Shown: piece by piece, positions 26,254 to 36,185 of the stretch
Numbering within the stretch: the stretch's first letter is position 1
Layout of the letters: each line of letters starts with the position of its first letter
DNA from: Arthrobacter tumbae
GTDB lineage: Bacteria > Actinomycetota > Actinomycetes > Actinomycetales > Micrococcaceae
Length of the DNA: 64,000 nucleotides
Direction: 5' to 3'
Assembly (NCBI RefSeq): GCF_016907495.1
Contig: NZ_JAFBCC010000001.1
Span: 2,542,001 to 2,606,000, forward strand
Translations under genes and position numbers: made by a program
Notes under the pieces: model-generated
Seen by the model: only the letters and a program-made list of their open reading frames with translations
Told to the model about the DNA's origin: nothing
The model's database searches: none

Positions 26254-27721
26254 CCCAACACCTCGAAGAAAGAGACACCCACACCATGGGAGATCCCGAC
26301 TACCGCGACACCGGCCTCGAATTTCCGCCCGGGTTCGTCTTTGGTTCAGCTACCGCGTCCTACCAGATCGAAGGCGCGCACGACGCCGACGGCCGCGGCT
26401 CCTCCATCTGGGACACCTTCAGTCACACCGAGGGCAAGGTCTGGAATGGTGACACGGGTGACGTCGCCTGCGACCACTACAACCGGTTGGACGAGGACCT
26501 CGACCTCATGCAGGACCTCGGCCTGGAGTCCTACCGCTTCTCCATCGCCTGGCCGCGGATCCAGCCCACCGGCCGCGGCCCCGCCAACGAGGCCGGTCTC
26601 GCCTTCTACGAGCGGCTGGTGGACGGCCTGCTGGCCCGCAACATCAAGCCCATCGTCACGCTCTACCACTGGGACCTGCCGCAGGCACTCGAGGACGACG
26701 GTGGCTGGACCAACCGCGCGACGGCGCTCGCTTTCGGCGACTACGCCCGCATCGTGGGCGAACGGCTCGGCGACAGGGTGGCCCTGTGGACCACCCTGAA
26801 TGAGCCGTGGTGCAGCGCCTACCTCGGCTACGGCTCCGGCGCCCACGCACGGGTCGCACCGAACCCGCCGCAGCGCTTGCCGCCGTGCACCACCTCAACC
26901 TGGCCCACGGTCTGGCCGTCTCGGCACTCCGCGAGGTGGTGACCAATAACCCCGACTTCGCCATTACCCTCAATCTGCACGTGTTTCATCCGGACGGCGA
27001 AACCGGCCCCGAGGCTGTGCGCCGCGTGGACGGCCTGGCGAACCGGCTCTTCCTCGACCCGGTGCTGAACGGCACTTACCCCGAGGATGTTCTTAAGGAC
27101 ACGGAGGCGATCACCGACTGGTCCTTCATTCAGGACGGGGACCTTGAACTCATCCAACAGCCGCTGGACGTCCTCGGAGTCAATTACTACTCGACCAACC
27201 GGGTGCGGATGTGGAACGGCGAGGGCCAGAAGGAATCCTCCGACGGCCATGGTGCCGCCACCGGAACGGCCTGGCCGGGCGCGGAGAATGTGGAGTTTCT
27301 TCAGCAGCCCGGACCGTACACCGAGATGGGCTGGAACATCGACCCTTCCGGGCTTGAAGACTTGCTCGTCTCACTCCACGAACAGTTCCCGGAGCTGCCG
27401 CTGATGATCACCGAGAACGGTGCCGCTTTCCCGGACACGGTGGAAGTGGATGCCGACGGAGCCAGGCGGATTCACGACGTCGACCGTACCGACTACCTGC
27501 GCCGCCACTTCACCGCCGCCCACCGGGCCATCGCCCGCGGCGTGGATCTGCGCGGTTACCAGGTGTGGTCACTGATGGACAACTTCGAGTGGGGCTACGG
27601 CTACTCCAAGCGGTTCGGGATTGTGCACGTTGACTACGACACGCTTGAGCGGACGCCGAAAGACAGTTCGCAGTGGTACGCGCAGCTGATCCGGGAGCGA
27701 CGTATCCCGCCGGTGGGCTGA
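26250..27721 (+). pseudogene. Beta-glucosidase GH1, interrupted by a frameshift
   Basis: Two overlapping frames together encode one GH1 protein. The first (from ATG 26250, overlapping the GH95 stop) holds [19 protein letters not shown] and the acid/base motif TLNEPW, then runs out of homology after GYGSGAHA. The second frame resumes at [20 protein letters not shown] and continues through the nucleophile motif ITENG, VWSLMDNFEWGYGY and the end. The break is near 26850, consistent with loss of one C in GCACGGGTCGC. Either the gene is disrupted or the assembly has an error. The intact protein would be about 490 residues, normal for GH1. Both catalytic residues are preserved. Confidence 0.9.
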
Positions 27722-27796
27722 TCCACGAAGAAGAGGGCAGGTTCCGGCGAACCTGGACGCGCGGCTCGGGATATCAGGCGAGCGTTACTGCTTCGT

Positions 27797-28981
27797 CTAT
27801 GGTCCGGCTCGCAGCCCTCGCTCCAGTCTGAAGGCGACCGCTGCTGCGATTGCGCCGGCCGCCGCGACAACGGCTGCGATACTCCATCCGATGCTGTCGT
27901 CGTAAGTTGCGAAGAGAAGTCCGAAGACCAGGGGTGCCACCGTGCCGCCGACGTAGGTTCCGGTCTGTATAACGCCGGTGGCCTGGGCCGTGAAGGGGTG
28001 CGCGGTGTGGGAGACCACATAGTGCACCAGCCCGTTCCAGCCCCATCCCAGGCCAAAGGCGACGCCGGCGCCAACCCCGTATGCAACCGGGTGCCCGGAT
28101 GCCATGCCGACAAGCCCAAGACAGCCCCCTCCAATCATCATGGCGACGGTGGCCATGGAACCGCCGATGCCGCGATCGGCGAGCATCCCGACGAGGGGGC
28201 GGGCCAGCACTCCCGCTGCACTCGCGGCACCGAGGAGTAGCCCGGCGGCGGCGGGGTTGAAACCGGTTTCGACGGCCGATGCGACCGTGAAAGCGCCGAC
28301 GACGTTCGCCTGACCGGAGCCCAGCGCTCCGGCGACGGCGGTGGCGAGGAGGAATGGTCGAAGGCGTTTGGGTAGCGGTTTACGGGGTGTGCGAGCTGCT
28401 TTGGGCGTCGATGGCGCCTTGCGCGGCAAAACCCGAAGAAGTACCGGGACCATCGCTGCGGCGAGCAGCGCTGTAGCAACGAAGGTCCACTGCCACCCGA
28501 TGGTCAGCGCGAAGAGTGGTACTGAGACTCCAGCGGCTAGCGTCGCGCTCGGGATGGCCGCCTGCTTCAGTCCGAAGGCGAACGCCCTGTTGTGAGTTCC
28601 CACCTGGCTGACGATCAGCCCGTTGGAGAGCGGGTGGCTGAGCGCGTTCGCAGCGCCGGCAATGCTAAGCCAAAGGATGAGAAGCGGCCAATGGGGGGTG
28701 AATGCCGCGATGCCGAGCATGGCTGTCAATCCAAGCCCGACAGTAATAAGCATGCCGTTACGAAAGCCCAAAGATGTCGCCACGAATCCCGCCGGCGCGG
28801 AGAGTAATGCCGACATTCCCCAGAAGGACGCAACGCAGATTCCGAGTGCTGCGGCACTCATTCCGAGGTCGCCTTCGAGCTGGACGGCCAGCCCCCCGAC
28901 CAGGAAGGCGGGGAGGACAGCGACAACGGTTGTGAGGGCAGCGATGCCCGTAGCGCGCCGCCCAGGACGACTGCTATTCAT
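27797..28981 (-). CDS. MFS transporter
   Basis: A 394-residue permease with 12 predicted membrane segments. The MFS pattern includes LSAPAGFVATSLGFRNGM after helix 2 and LARPLVGMLADRGIGGSMA in the second half (motif A-like). Sugar and aromatic acid carriers have similar layouts, so the substrate is open. ATG 28981 is chosen over an upstream start at 29023, which would read through the operator palindrome. It is divergent from a GntR gene and probably repressed by it. Confidence 0.88.
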   Translation of the reverse strand: MNSSRPGRRATGIAALTTVVAVLPAFLVGGLAVQLEGDLGMSAAALGICVASFWGMSALLSAPAGFVATSLGFRNGMLITVGLGLTAMLGIAAFTPHWPLLILWLSIAGAANALSHPLSNGLIVSQVGTHNRAFAFGLKQAAIPSATLAAGVSVPLFALTIGWQWTFVATALLAAAMVPVLLRVLPRKAPSTPKAARTPRKPLPKRLRPFLLATAVAGALGSGQANVVGAFTVASAVETGFNPAAAGLLLGAASAAGVLARPLVGMLADRGIGGSMATVAMMIGGGCLGLVGMASGHPVAYGVGAGVAFGLGWGWNGLVHYVVSHTAHPFTAQATGVIQTGTYVGGTVAPLVFGLLFATYDDSIGWSIAAVVAAAGAIAAAVAFRLERGLRAGP

Positions 28982-29019
28982 GGCTGTCCGCGAGTGTGCA
29001 CCGCTGAAATCGCCATGGA

Positions 29020-29048
29020 ACAAGATCCTACATGATGTAGGATCTTGT
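29020..29048. promoter_or_regulatory. 29-bp perfect palindrome, GntR operator
   Basis: Perfect arms ACAAGATCCTACAT (29020-29033) and its complement (29035-29048) around one central G, located between the divergent MFS and GntR genes. ATCCTACATGATGTAGGAT is a typical GntR/FadR-type operator. A related but weaker site (29866-29896) precedes the tct operon. Confidence 0.88.
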
Positions 29049-29070
29049 CACGCTCGGGTAGACTACCTCT

Positions 29071-29775
29071 ATGAAGGCACAGGGCAGTTTCTCATCACCA
29101 TCGCCGTTATCGCGTAGGGCACTCCGGGATGGGGTATATGACATTCTCCTGGAAATGCTGTTGGCCGGTGAATTTGAGCCGGGTGCCCCGCTCGGGATCG
29201 ACTCCCTGTCGCGGCAGTTGGAAGTCTCCCCCACACCCATTCGCGAAGCGCTGGTGCAACTGGAGCACACTGGCTTGGTGAACCGTGCCGCACTGAAGGG
29301 GTACCGTGTGGCGCCGCCGCTCAATGTTGAGCAGATGAAAGAACTCTTCGATGCTCGCCTCGTGGTCGAGGTTGCTGCGGCCAGCCGGGCCGCATCGGCC
29401 GACGGTGAGCTTGTCGCAGAACTTCGAGAGGCGCATGAGCGGCACAAAAGTGCTGCGGAAGGCTTCCGTAACGCCGATCACCAATCCAAGCTGGGGGAGT
29501 ATCGCCGCTATTTCGAAGCGGACTGGAACTTTCACGAGACCATCCTGCGCCATTGTGGGAATCGCTTCCTTCAGCAGATGGCCCAGATGGCTAGCACCCA
29601 CACGCATAGGTTGAGGCAGTCTGCGCGCCATGGGTCAGACGACATGAGCCTGGCCATAGCTGAGCATGCCGAGGTCCTTGGAGCGTTCGAGCAGGGTAAC
29701 CGCGACGCCGCAGCTGAGGCGATGCGGCGCCACATTCACGGCGCCGAACGGCGTGCCCTCGCTGAAGAAAGCTAA
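29071..29775 (+). CDS. GntR family regulator (FadR/FCD subfamily)
   Basis: A 234-residue regulator. The winged helix contains LGIDSLSRQLEVSPTPIREA and LVQLEHTGLVNRAALKGYRV; the FCD domain follows, with a DWNFHETILRHCGNRFL segment that carries the metal-binding His pattern of the family. It is divergent from an MFS gene across a 29-bp palindrome and lies 190 bp before the tct/tetrose operon, so it is the probable regulator of both. Confidence 0.92.
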   Translation: MKAQGSFSSPSPLSRRALRDGVYDILLEMLLAGEFEPGAPLGIDSLSRQLEVSPTPIREALVQLEHTGLVNRAALKGYRVAPPLNVEQMKELFDARLVVEVAAASRAASADGELVAELREAHERHKSAAEGFRNADHQSKLGEYRRYFEADWNFHETILRHCGNRFLQQMAQMASTHTHRLRQSARHGSDDMSLAIAEHAEVLGAFEQGNRDAAAEAMRRHIHGAERRALAEES

Positions 29776-29865
29776 CAGCCCGGCGCACACCCAACGCACG
29801 CAAAGTGCTGGATGTCGTCATGAGCGGCTATCCGTTGCACTCAAATGTTTCTTATGTCACACTCT

Positions 29866-29896
29866 TCGTAGATCCAATAGGATTTTTTATCTACGA
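29866..29896. promoter_or_regulatory. Possible operator upstream of tctC
   Basis: Outer arms TCGTAGAT (29866-29873) and ATCTACGA (29889-29896) frame an ATCCAATAGGAT core (29872-29883). The ATCC...GGAT halves resemble the palindrome at 29020-29048. It lies about 70-100 bp upstream of the tctC start in a 190-bp gap with no gene. Confidence 0.5.
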
Positions 29897-29965
29897 TTCG
29901 GCTCCACGCTAAACGGAACGATTCACACGCCGTCCGAGGCGCACATTTATCAAGGGAGATAACGG

Positions 29966-30940
29966 ATGTTCAACAGGAAGCTCCAGTTCACGGGCCTTCT
30001 CGCTACCGGAGCGCTTGCGCTTTCCGCCTGTGGCTCAGCCAGCGAGGCCGGCGAATCCGCAGACGGCAGTTTCGAGCCGTCGGGCGACGTCACCATGACG
30101 GTTCCATTTGGAGCCGGTGGCGGAAGCGACCTCTCCGGCCGCGCAATCGCAGGCGGCCTGGAAGGAATCACCGGCGTCAACATCAATACCGTCAACCGCG
30201 AAGGCGGCTCCGGTGCAGTTGGGTACTCACAGTTCCTCGCTGAGGAGGGCAACGGCAACCACCTGCTGGCGACCGAGACCGCGATGCTTGCCCTTCCGAT
30301 CACCCAGGACGTCGAGTTCACCTACGAGAGCTTCACCCCCATCATGAAGCTTGGTGATGACTACACGATCGTCACGGCTGCTCCGGATTCACCGTTCGAA
30401 ACCTGCGCCGACCTCGTGGACGCAGCCAAGAATGACCGCGTGGTCGCCGCAGTCTCCGGCTCAACAAGCCTCGACGAAATTGTCTTCACGCTCATTGAGC
30501 AGGAAGCCGGCGTGGAGTTCGACCGCGTTCCGTTCGAATCCGGCAGTGAAGTTGTTGCCGGGCTTCTCGGCGGGCAGGTCGACGTCATTTCGGTCAACCC
30601 CGGCGAGGTGCTCGGCCAGCTTGAGGCCGGCTCCTTGAAGCCGCTGTGCGCAGTTGCCGAGGAGCGCTACGAGTACGAGGCGCTCGCCGACATCGAGACT
30701 GCTGCCGAGCAGGGCATCGATGTAGCGTTCGCCCAGTTCCGCGGCTTCATTGCACCCGGCGGAATCTCCGAAGAAGCCAAGCAGTACTGGATCGACGCTG
30801 CCAAGGAGTTCGAGAAGTCCGAGGCGTACACCACCTACATCGAGGAAAACCTCATGCAGGCCAACGCCTCCTACGGTGATGAGTTCGTTGCCTATCTTGA
30901 GGGCAACAACGCCGACCTGACGGCTGTGCTGGGCGAGTAA
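29966..30940 (+). CDS. tctC: Tripartite tricarboxylate transporter substrate-binding protein
   Basis: A 324-residue lipoprotein. The signal peptide ends in a lipobox, LALSACGSA, with the lipid-bearing Cys at residue 22. The mature domain has the TctC/Bug fold pattern: VTMTVPFGAGGGSDLSGRAI near the N-terminus. These proteins bind carboxylates (citrate, tartrate, other small acids) outside the membrane. GGGAG lies upstream of ATG 29966. Stop overlaps the tctB start by one base. First gene of an eight-gene operon ending at 37935. Confidence 0.92.
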   Translation: MFNRKLQFTGLLATGALALSACGSASEAGESADGSFEPSGDVTMTVPFGAGGGSDLSGRAIAGGLEGITGVNINTVNREGGSGAVGYSQFLAEEGNGNHLLATETAMLALPITQDVEFTYESFTPIMKLGDDYTIVTAAPDSPFETCADLVDAAKNDRVVAAVSGSTSLDEIVFTLIEQEAGVEFDRVPFESGSEVVAGLLGGQVDVISVNPGEVLGQLEAGSLKPLCAVAEERYEYEALADIETAAEQGIDVAFAQFRGFIAPGGISEEAKQYWIDAAKEFEKSEAYTTYIEENLMQANASYGDEFVAYLEGNNADLTAVLGE

Positions 30941-31491
30941 TGACACGCTCCATTACCGGCGCCAACCTCCGCAAGGCGGTGGCGAGCCTGATCATTGCAG
31001 TTATCGGCATCGCCGCCGTCATCGGCGGCTTCGGCTACGGCTTCATCGAGGACGGGCGGATCGCCGCGGGCTTCCTGCCCGTCCTCGTTGGAGGTGCCAT
31101 GGCCCTCTTCGCACTGCTCGACGTCGTCGGCTCCTTCCGGACCTCGGAGAAGGAATCCACACTCCTGGAGACCGCACAGGTTGAGGCGGTCGACACCCTT
31201 GAGCCGGCCCCAGAGCGTGAGAGCGACCTCGACATCTACGGCCGCTCATCCAAGCAACGCGACCGCATGCTGCTCATGGTCATCGGGATCATGCTGGCCA
31301 CCGTCCTGCTGGTTCCGGTTCTTGGGTTCATCGTCGCCTTCGCCCTCATGCTGATCGTCATCGCGGTGGTCGTTGAGCGGCGACGCCTTCTGCCATCCAT
31401 CCTCGTGAGCGCCATAGCCCTGGCTGCGGCGTACGGGATCTTCGTCTTGTTCCTGCGCGTGCCGCTCCCAACCGGCATCCTCGGAATCTAG
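30940..31491 (+). CDS. tctB: Tripartite tricarboxylate transporter TctB family protein
   Basis: A 183-residue protein with four membrane segments, the small TctB subunit: two N-terminal helices (LIIAVIGIAAVIGGFGYG; FLPVLVGGAMALFALLDVV), a charged loop (about residues 66-105) and a C-terminal helical pair. It pairs with TctA in the membrane. TAATG overlap with tctC and an 11-bp gap to tctA show operon membership. Confidence 0.9.
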   Translation: MTRSITGANLRKAVASLIIAVIGIAAVIGGFGYGFIEDGRIAAGFLPVLVGGAMALFALLDVVGSFRTSEKESTLLETAQVEAVDTLEPAPERESDLDIYGRSSKQRDRMLLMVIGIMLATVLLVPVLGFIVAFALMLIVIAVVVERRRLLPSILVSAIALAAAYGIFVLFLRVPLPTGILGI

Positions 31492-31501
31492 GAGGAACGC
31501 T

Positions 31502-33007
31502 ATGTGGGAAAACCTCATGCTGGGCTTCTCAACAGCCCTCACTTTCGAAAACCTCCTCTGGTGCTTTGTGGGTGTCCTTGTCGGCACCGTGATCGGGCTC
31601 ATGCCCGGCCTCGGCTCCACCACCGGCGTGGCCATCCTCATCCCGCTCACGCTCGGAATGGAGCCGGTGACGGCGCTGATCATGCTGGCGGGTATCTATT
31701 ACGGGGCGCAGTATGGCGGTACCATCACCTCCGTCCTTATATCGACGCCGGGTGAAGCCGCGAGCGTTGTCACAACGCTCGACGGCTATCAGATGGCCCG
31801 CAACGGGCGGGCTGGCGCAGCGCTTGCAATCGCCGCAATCGGCTCCTTCATAGCGGCGATCATTTCGCTGGCCCTGCTGATGGCCCTTGCTCCGCCGTTT
31901 GCCAAATTTGCGCTCAACTTCGGTCCTGTCGAGAACCTCGCGATCATCATCCTCGGCCTCGTCACAGTGGTCAGTTTTGCCGGCGGCTCCATGCGGAAGG
32001 GCCTGATGATGGCTGCCGCAGGCCTCTTGATCTCGACGGTCGGCGTAGCGTCCGGCTTCAGCGACGCCCGCTTCACCTTCGGCAACGTCAACCTGCTCGG
32101 CGGGATTCCCTTCGTAGAGGTGATGATCGGGCTGTTCGCGCTCGGCGAGGTGCTGCACCAGATCCGCGTCGGAGCAGCCGCGCCCATCAAGGCCCGGTTC
32201 AAGGACATGGTCATCAGTCGCAAGGAGCTGTTCAAATCCGGTCCGTCGATCATCCGTGGCAGCTTCATCGGGTTCCTGCTCGGGTGCCTGCCTGGCGCAG
32301 GGTCAACGCTGGCCTCCTTCATGTCCTACGGCATCGAAAAGCGCGTATCGAAGAACAAGGACAATTTCGGCAAGGGCGCGATTGAAGGTGTCGCCTCTCC
32401 CGAGAGCGCGAATAACGCTGCCGCCAACGCCAACTTCGTGCCCACGCTTGCCCTCGGCATTCCCGGCGGCGGCACCACCGCCGTCCTGCTCGGAGCGTTC
32501 ACGATCTATGGTCTCCAGCCGGGGCCGCTGCTCTTCGAACAGCAGCCCACGCTGGTCTGGGGCCTCCTGGTCTCCTTCTTCATCGGAAACGTCATGCTGC
32601 TGGTCCTGAACCTGCCGCTGGCCCCGGTTTTCGCACAGATGCTGCGCATCCCGTACGCCTACCTGTACCCGATCATCGTTCTGACCAGCCTCATCGGCGC
32701 CTACTCGGTGAGCAACAACATGTTCAGCGTGTGGCTCGTGGTGATCTTCGGGATCGTCGGATTCTTCATGAAGGAACTGGACCTGCCGATCGCACCGCTG
32801 GTACTGGGCCTCGTGCTTGGTCCGCTGTTCGAGAAGTCGCTCGTACAGACCTCCGCCCTCGGCCAGGGCAACTTCGGCATTCTCTTCCAGAGCCCGATCT
32901 CCGTCACCATCCTCATCCTGGCGCTGCTGCTCGCCGTCGGTCCCACCGTGATCGGCAAGCTGCGGCGTACGCAGGGCAACAAGAGCAAAGGGCTCACCCA
33001 TGTATGA
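31502..33007 (+). CDS. tctA: Tripartite tricarboxylate transporter permease
   Basis: A 501-residue permease with about 11-12 membrane segments. TctA family motifs: GTVIGLMPGLGSTTGVAIL near the start, YYGAQYGGTITSVLISTPG, GCLPGAGSTLASFMSYGIEK and LALGIPGGGTTAVLLGAF. AGGAGG sits 6-7 bases upstream of ATG 31502. It overlaps the next gene by 8 bp, linking the transporter directly to the catabolic enzymes. Confidence 0.95.
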   Translation: MWENLMLGFSTALTFENLLWCFVGVLVGTVIGLMPGLGSTTGVAILIPLTLGMEPVTALIMLAGIYYGAQYGGTITSVLISTPGEAASVVTTLDGYQMARNGRAGAALAIAAIGSFIAAIISLALLMALAPPFAKFALNFGPVENLAIIILGLVTVVSFAGGSMRKGLMMAAAGLLISTVGVASGFSDARFTFGNVNLLGGIPFVEVMIGLFALGEVLHQIRVGAAAPIKARFKDMVISRKELFKSGPSIIRGSFIGFLLGCLPGAGSTLASFMSYGIEKRVSKNKDNFGKGAIEGVASPESANNAAANANFVPTLALGIPGGGTTAVLLGAFTIYGLQPGPLLFEQQPTLVWGLLVSFFIGNVMLLVLNLPLAPVFAQMLRIPYAYLYPIIVLTSLIGAYSVSNNMFSVWLVVIFGIVGFFMKELDLPIAPLVLGLVLGPLFEKSLVQTSALGQGNFGILFQSPISVTILILALLLAVGPTVIGKLRRTQGNKSKGLTHV

Positions 33008-33992
33008 AAGTAACCGCTACACGCGCTCGGACTGGCCGATCGCAGCCGCGCTGCTTCAGTTCCCCGGCACCCTTGCCGACGGCACCTCCGTTCAGGACGC
33101 ATCCGCGGACAACTGGCTGGACACGCTGCTCCAGGTACGCGACGTCGGATTCGACTGCGTGGACCTCACCGATAGCTGGCTCAAGCCCGCGAACCTCAGC
33201 ACAGGACGACTGACCGAGTTCCGCGACACGCTCACCGAAGCCGGCCTCAGCGCGCCTGCCCTGTCCATCGTGCGGACCAGTGTCATCGATCCGCAGTCCG
33301 GAGCCACCAATCTGGAGTACGTGCACCGGAGCATTGAGGCCGCCGCCGCACTTGGAACCAGCACGCTGTCGCTGGGGCTGCACCAGGCCCTCACTGAGGA
33401 GCAGCGAAAGCGGCTCTGGTTCTGGACGGCGAAGGGCGCAACGGATCCGCTGGATGACCGCGAGGCGTGGAACCTTGCAGTCGAGCGCTTCCGGGAGATC
33501 GGACGGCACGCCGCGGAGTACGAAATGGTGGTCTCGCTGGAACTGTACGAGGATACGTTCCTCGGAACAGCCGACAGCGCGGTCAATCTGATCGAGGACA
33601 TCGGATTGGACAACGTCGGCCTGAACCCGGACATCGGAAACCTCGTGAGGCTGCACCGGCCGATCGAGGACTGGCAGGACATGCTGCGCAAAACCCTGCC
33701 GTACACCAATTACTGGCAGGTGAAGAACTACTTCCGCGACGAAAACCCCGAGACCGGCCTGGTCACCTCGGCCCCCGCTCCGCTGGAACTTGGGTTCATC
33801 AACTACCGCACCGCGATCCGCGAGGCACTGTCACTCGGCTTCAACGGCGTCTTCTGCTGCGAACACTACGGCGGTGACGGACTCGGCATAAGCGCCGGCA
33901 ACAGGCGCTACCTCCAGAGCCTGCTCCCCGAGGTGCGCACTGAGTCCCGAACAGCTGTTACCGCACGCACCAAACAGGAGATCGCATCATGA
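33000..33992 (+). CDS. Sugar phosphate isomerase/epimerase-like TIM barrel protein
   Basis: A 330-residue protein of the AP-endonuclease-2-type TIM barrel family (xylose isomerase-like). DVGFDCVDLTDSWLKPANL is the early strand; the later VSLELYEDTFLG and LNPDIGN carry the acidic metal-binding residues. The C-terminal FCCEHYGGDG fits the last strand. Members isomerise or epimerise small sugars, hydroxypyruvate or tetronates. It overlaps tctA by 8 bp and the kinase by 4 bp, so it probably acts on the imported compound before phosphorylation. Confidence 0.85.
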   Translation: MYESNRYTRSDWPIAAALLQFPGTLADGTSVQDASADNWLDTLLQVRDVGFDCVDLTDSWLKPANLSTGRLTEFRDTLTEAGLSAPALSIVRTSVIDPQSGATNLEYVHRSIEAAAALGTSTLSLGLHQALTEEQRKRLWFWTAKGATDPLDDREAWNLAVERFREIGRHAAEYEMVVSLELYEDTFLGTADSAVNLIEDIGLDNVGLNPDIGNLVRLHRPIEDWQDMLRKTLPYTNYWQVKNYFRDENPETGLVTSAPAPLELGFINYRTAIREALSLGFNGVFCCEHYGGDGLGISAGNRRYLQSLLPEVRTESRTAVTARTKQEIAS

Positions 33993-35722
33993 CCGCGCTA
34001 CGTTCAGACGCAGCAACCTTCGCAGAGGACGTGCTGACCGGCTTCGCCGCCGCCAACCGGCAGTACGTGCGCAGGGTCGACGGTGGAGTGGTCCGCGCAA
34101 CCGCGATGAAGGACGGACAGGTGTCGCTGGTTGTCGGCGGCGGGTCCGGACACTACCCCGCATTTGCCGGACTGGTGGGCCCGGGGCTGGCAAGCGGCTC
34201 GGCATGCGGAAACATTTTCGCCTCCCCGTCCGCCTCGCAGATCCGCCGGATTGCCCGCGCCACGCACCGCGGCGGGGGCGTCCTGCTCAGCTACGGCAAC
34301 TACGCCGGCGACGTGCTGCATTTCGGACTCGCCCAGGAGCAGCTCCGCTCGGAGGGAATCGACGTACGCACCGTCGTCGTCACCGATGACATCGCCAGCG
34401 GCTCACCGGAGGAAATCACCAAACGGCGCGGTATCGCAGGTGACCTGACAGTCTTCAAGGTTGCAGGCGCTGCAGCCGAAGCCGGGCTCAGCCTCGATGA
34501 GGTCGAGGAGCTAGCCCAGCGCGCTAACGCCCGGACCCGGTCGCTGGGCGTCGCGTTCGCGGGGTGCACACTGCCCGGTGCGGACGAGCCGCTGTTCACG
34601 GTGCCCGAGGGTGTCATGTCCATCGGCCTGGGAATCCACGGTGAACCGGGAATCTCCGAGGCACCGCTTCCGACGGCGGACGAACTCGCCGAAACGCTGG
34701 TGACCCGCCTCCTGGCGGACAAGCCCGACGACGCCGGCACCCGGCTGAGCATCATCCTCAACGGTCTGGGGACGGTCAAATACGAAGAACTGTTCGTCCT
34801 CTTCGGAAAGGTCCATGGCCTCCTGGAGCGCGAGGGACTCACCGTCGTCGAACCCGAGTGCGGAGAGCTGGTGACGAGCCTGGACATGTCCGGCCTGTCG
34901 CTGACCCTCTTCTGGCTGGACGATGAACTTGAGCGCTGGTGGGCAGCACCGGCCAACACACCGGCGTACCGGAAGGGCGCCATCACCGCGGACCTCGATA
35001 CCGACGACGTGGCGAACCTTGATGAGGATGAGCTCTTCGCGGACGAAGGCCAGTGGCAGCACGCAACGGCTCCGGAGGCGGCCCGGCTGCTCTCGCTGGT
35101 CAGCGCCATGCTCACCGACGCGGAGCATGATCTCGGACGGCTGGACGCGATCGCCGGTGACGGTGACCACGGCATCGGCATGGCACGCGGTGCCGAGGGC
35201 GCAGCGGCGGCGGCAGAATCGTCGCGCGACGCCGGTCACGGTGTCGGCAGGTTGCTCCGCGAAGCCGGTGCCGCGTGGGCCGAGAAGGCCGGCGGCACGT
35301 CCGGCGCCCTGTGGGGCGCAGCGATCACCGCGGTCGGCCGGGTGCTGCAGGACGCGGAGTCCCTGACCCCCCAGTCCGTCACAGCCGCGGTGGACGCAGG
35401 CCTGGAGGCGATGGTTTCCCTCGGGAAGGCACAGCTGGGTGACAAGACAATGCTCGACGCCCTGATCCCGTTCGCGGAGACCCTCCGCAACGGGGTCGAC
35501 GCCGGGAAAAACCTCGGCGACGCCTGGACCGCAGCTGCCACCCGGGCCGAAGGAGCGGCAGCCGAAACCGCGACCCTGCGCCCGCAGGTAGGAAGGGCAC
35601 GCCCGCTCGCCGAAAAGAGCGTCGGCCACCCTGACGCCGGCGCCGTGTCCCTCGCGATGGTGGCAAACACCCTCGGAAACGCCTGGACATCCCAGTCACG
35701 GAAGGAAAACGCACTCTCATGA
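33989..35722 (+). CDS. Dihydroxyacetone kinase family protein (DhaK-DhaL fusion)
   Basis: A 577-residue ATP-dependent kinase. DhaK domain, residues 1-330: [19 protein letters not shown], and [13 protein letters not shown] with the His that binds the keto substrate covalently. DhaL domain from about 365: [13 protein letters not shown] (nucleotide/Mg loop) and GGTSGALWG. In Mycobacterium smegmatis this family includes erythrulose kinases; together with the RpiB and TIM genes downstream, L- or D-erythrulose is a likely substrate (inference). AGGAG precedes ATG 33989; ATGA overlap upstream and downstream. Confidence 0.93.
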   Translation: MTALRSDAATFAEDVLTGFAAANRQYVRRVDGGVVRATAMKDGQVSLVVGGGSGHYPAFAGLVGPGLASGSACGNIFASPSASQIRRIARATHRGGGVLLSYGNYAGDVLHFGLAQEQLRSEGIDVRTVVVTDDIASGSPEEITKRRGIAGDLTVFKVAGAAAEAGLSLDEVEELAQRANARTRSLGVAFAGCTLPGADEPLFTVPEGVMSIGLGIHGEPGISEAPLPTADELAETLVTRLLADKPDDAGTRLSIILNGLGTVKYEELFVLFGKVHGLLEREGLTVVEPECGELVTSLDMSGLSLTLFWLDDELERWWAAPANTPAYRKGAITADLDTDDVANLDEDELFADEGQWQHATAPEAARLLSLVSAMLTDAEHDLGRLDAIAGDGDHGIGMARGAEGAAAAAESSRDAGHGVGRLLREAGAAWAEKAGGTSGALWGAAITAVGRVLQDAESLTPQSVTAAVDAGLEAMVSLGKAQLGDKTMLDALIPFAETLRNGVDAGKNLGDAWTAAATRAEGAAAETATLRPQVGRARPLAEKSVGHPDAGAVSLAMVANTLGNAWTSQSRKENALS

Positions 35723-36180
35723 GCGAGAAACTACGGATCGTCGTCGGATGCGACAGCGCCGGCCTCGAATACAAGGACGCCCTCAAAGCGGACCTGGAGG
35801 CGGACGACCGAGTGGCCCAGGTGATCGATGTCGGTATCACCGGCACCGAGAACACCGACTACCCGCACATCGCCGTTGACGCCGCCCGCAAGATCCAGGC
35901 CGGCGACGCTGACCGCGCCCTGCTGATCTGCGGCACCGGTCTCGGCGTGGCCATCGCCGCGAACAAGGTCAAGGGGGTGCGCGCCGGCACCGCCCACGAC
36001 AGCTTCTCCGTCGAGCGGCTGGTGCTCAGCAACAACGCGCAGATCCTGACCATGGGCCAACGAGTCATCGGCCTCGAACTCGCCCGCAGGCTGGCCCGGG
36101 AATGGGTCGGCTACACCTTTGATCCCGAGTCGGCATCCGCCGGAAAAGTCGACGCTATCTGCTCCTACGAGAAAGACTGA
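35719..36180 (+). CDS. RpiB/LacA/LacB family sugar-phosphate isomerase
   Basis: A 153-residue isomerase. The N-terminal [17 protein letters not shown] and the catalytic region [23 protein letters not shown] include the conserved Cys. RpiB interconverts ribose 5-phosphate and ribulose 5-phosphate; the EryI and DerI members interconvert D-erythrulose 4-phosphate and D-erythrose 4-phosphate. The neighbouring DhaK-type kinase and TIM homologue favour the tetrose role. Overlaps the kinase stop by 4 bp. Confidence 0.9.
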   Translation: MSEKLRIVVGCDSAGLEYKDALKADLEADDRVAQVIDVGITGTENTDYPHIAVDAARKIQAGDADRALLICGTGLGVAIAANKVKGVRAGTAHDSFSVERLVLSNNAQILTMGQRVIGLELARRLAREWVGYTFDPESASAGKVDAICSYEKD

Positions 36181-36185
36181 TCACC

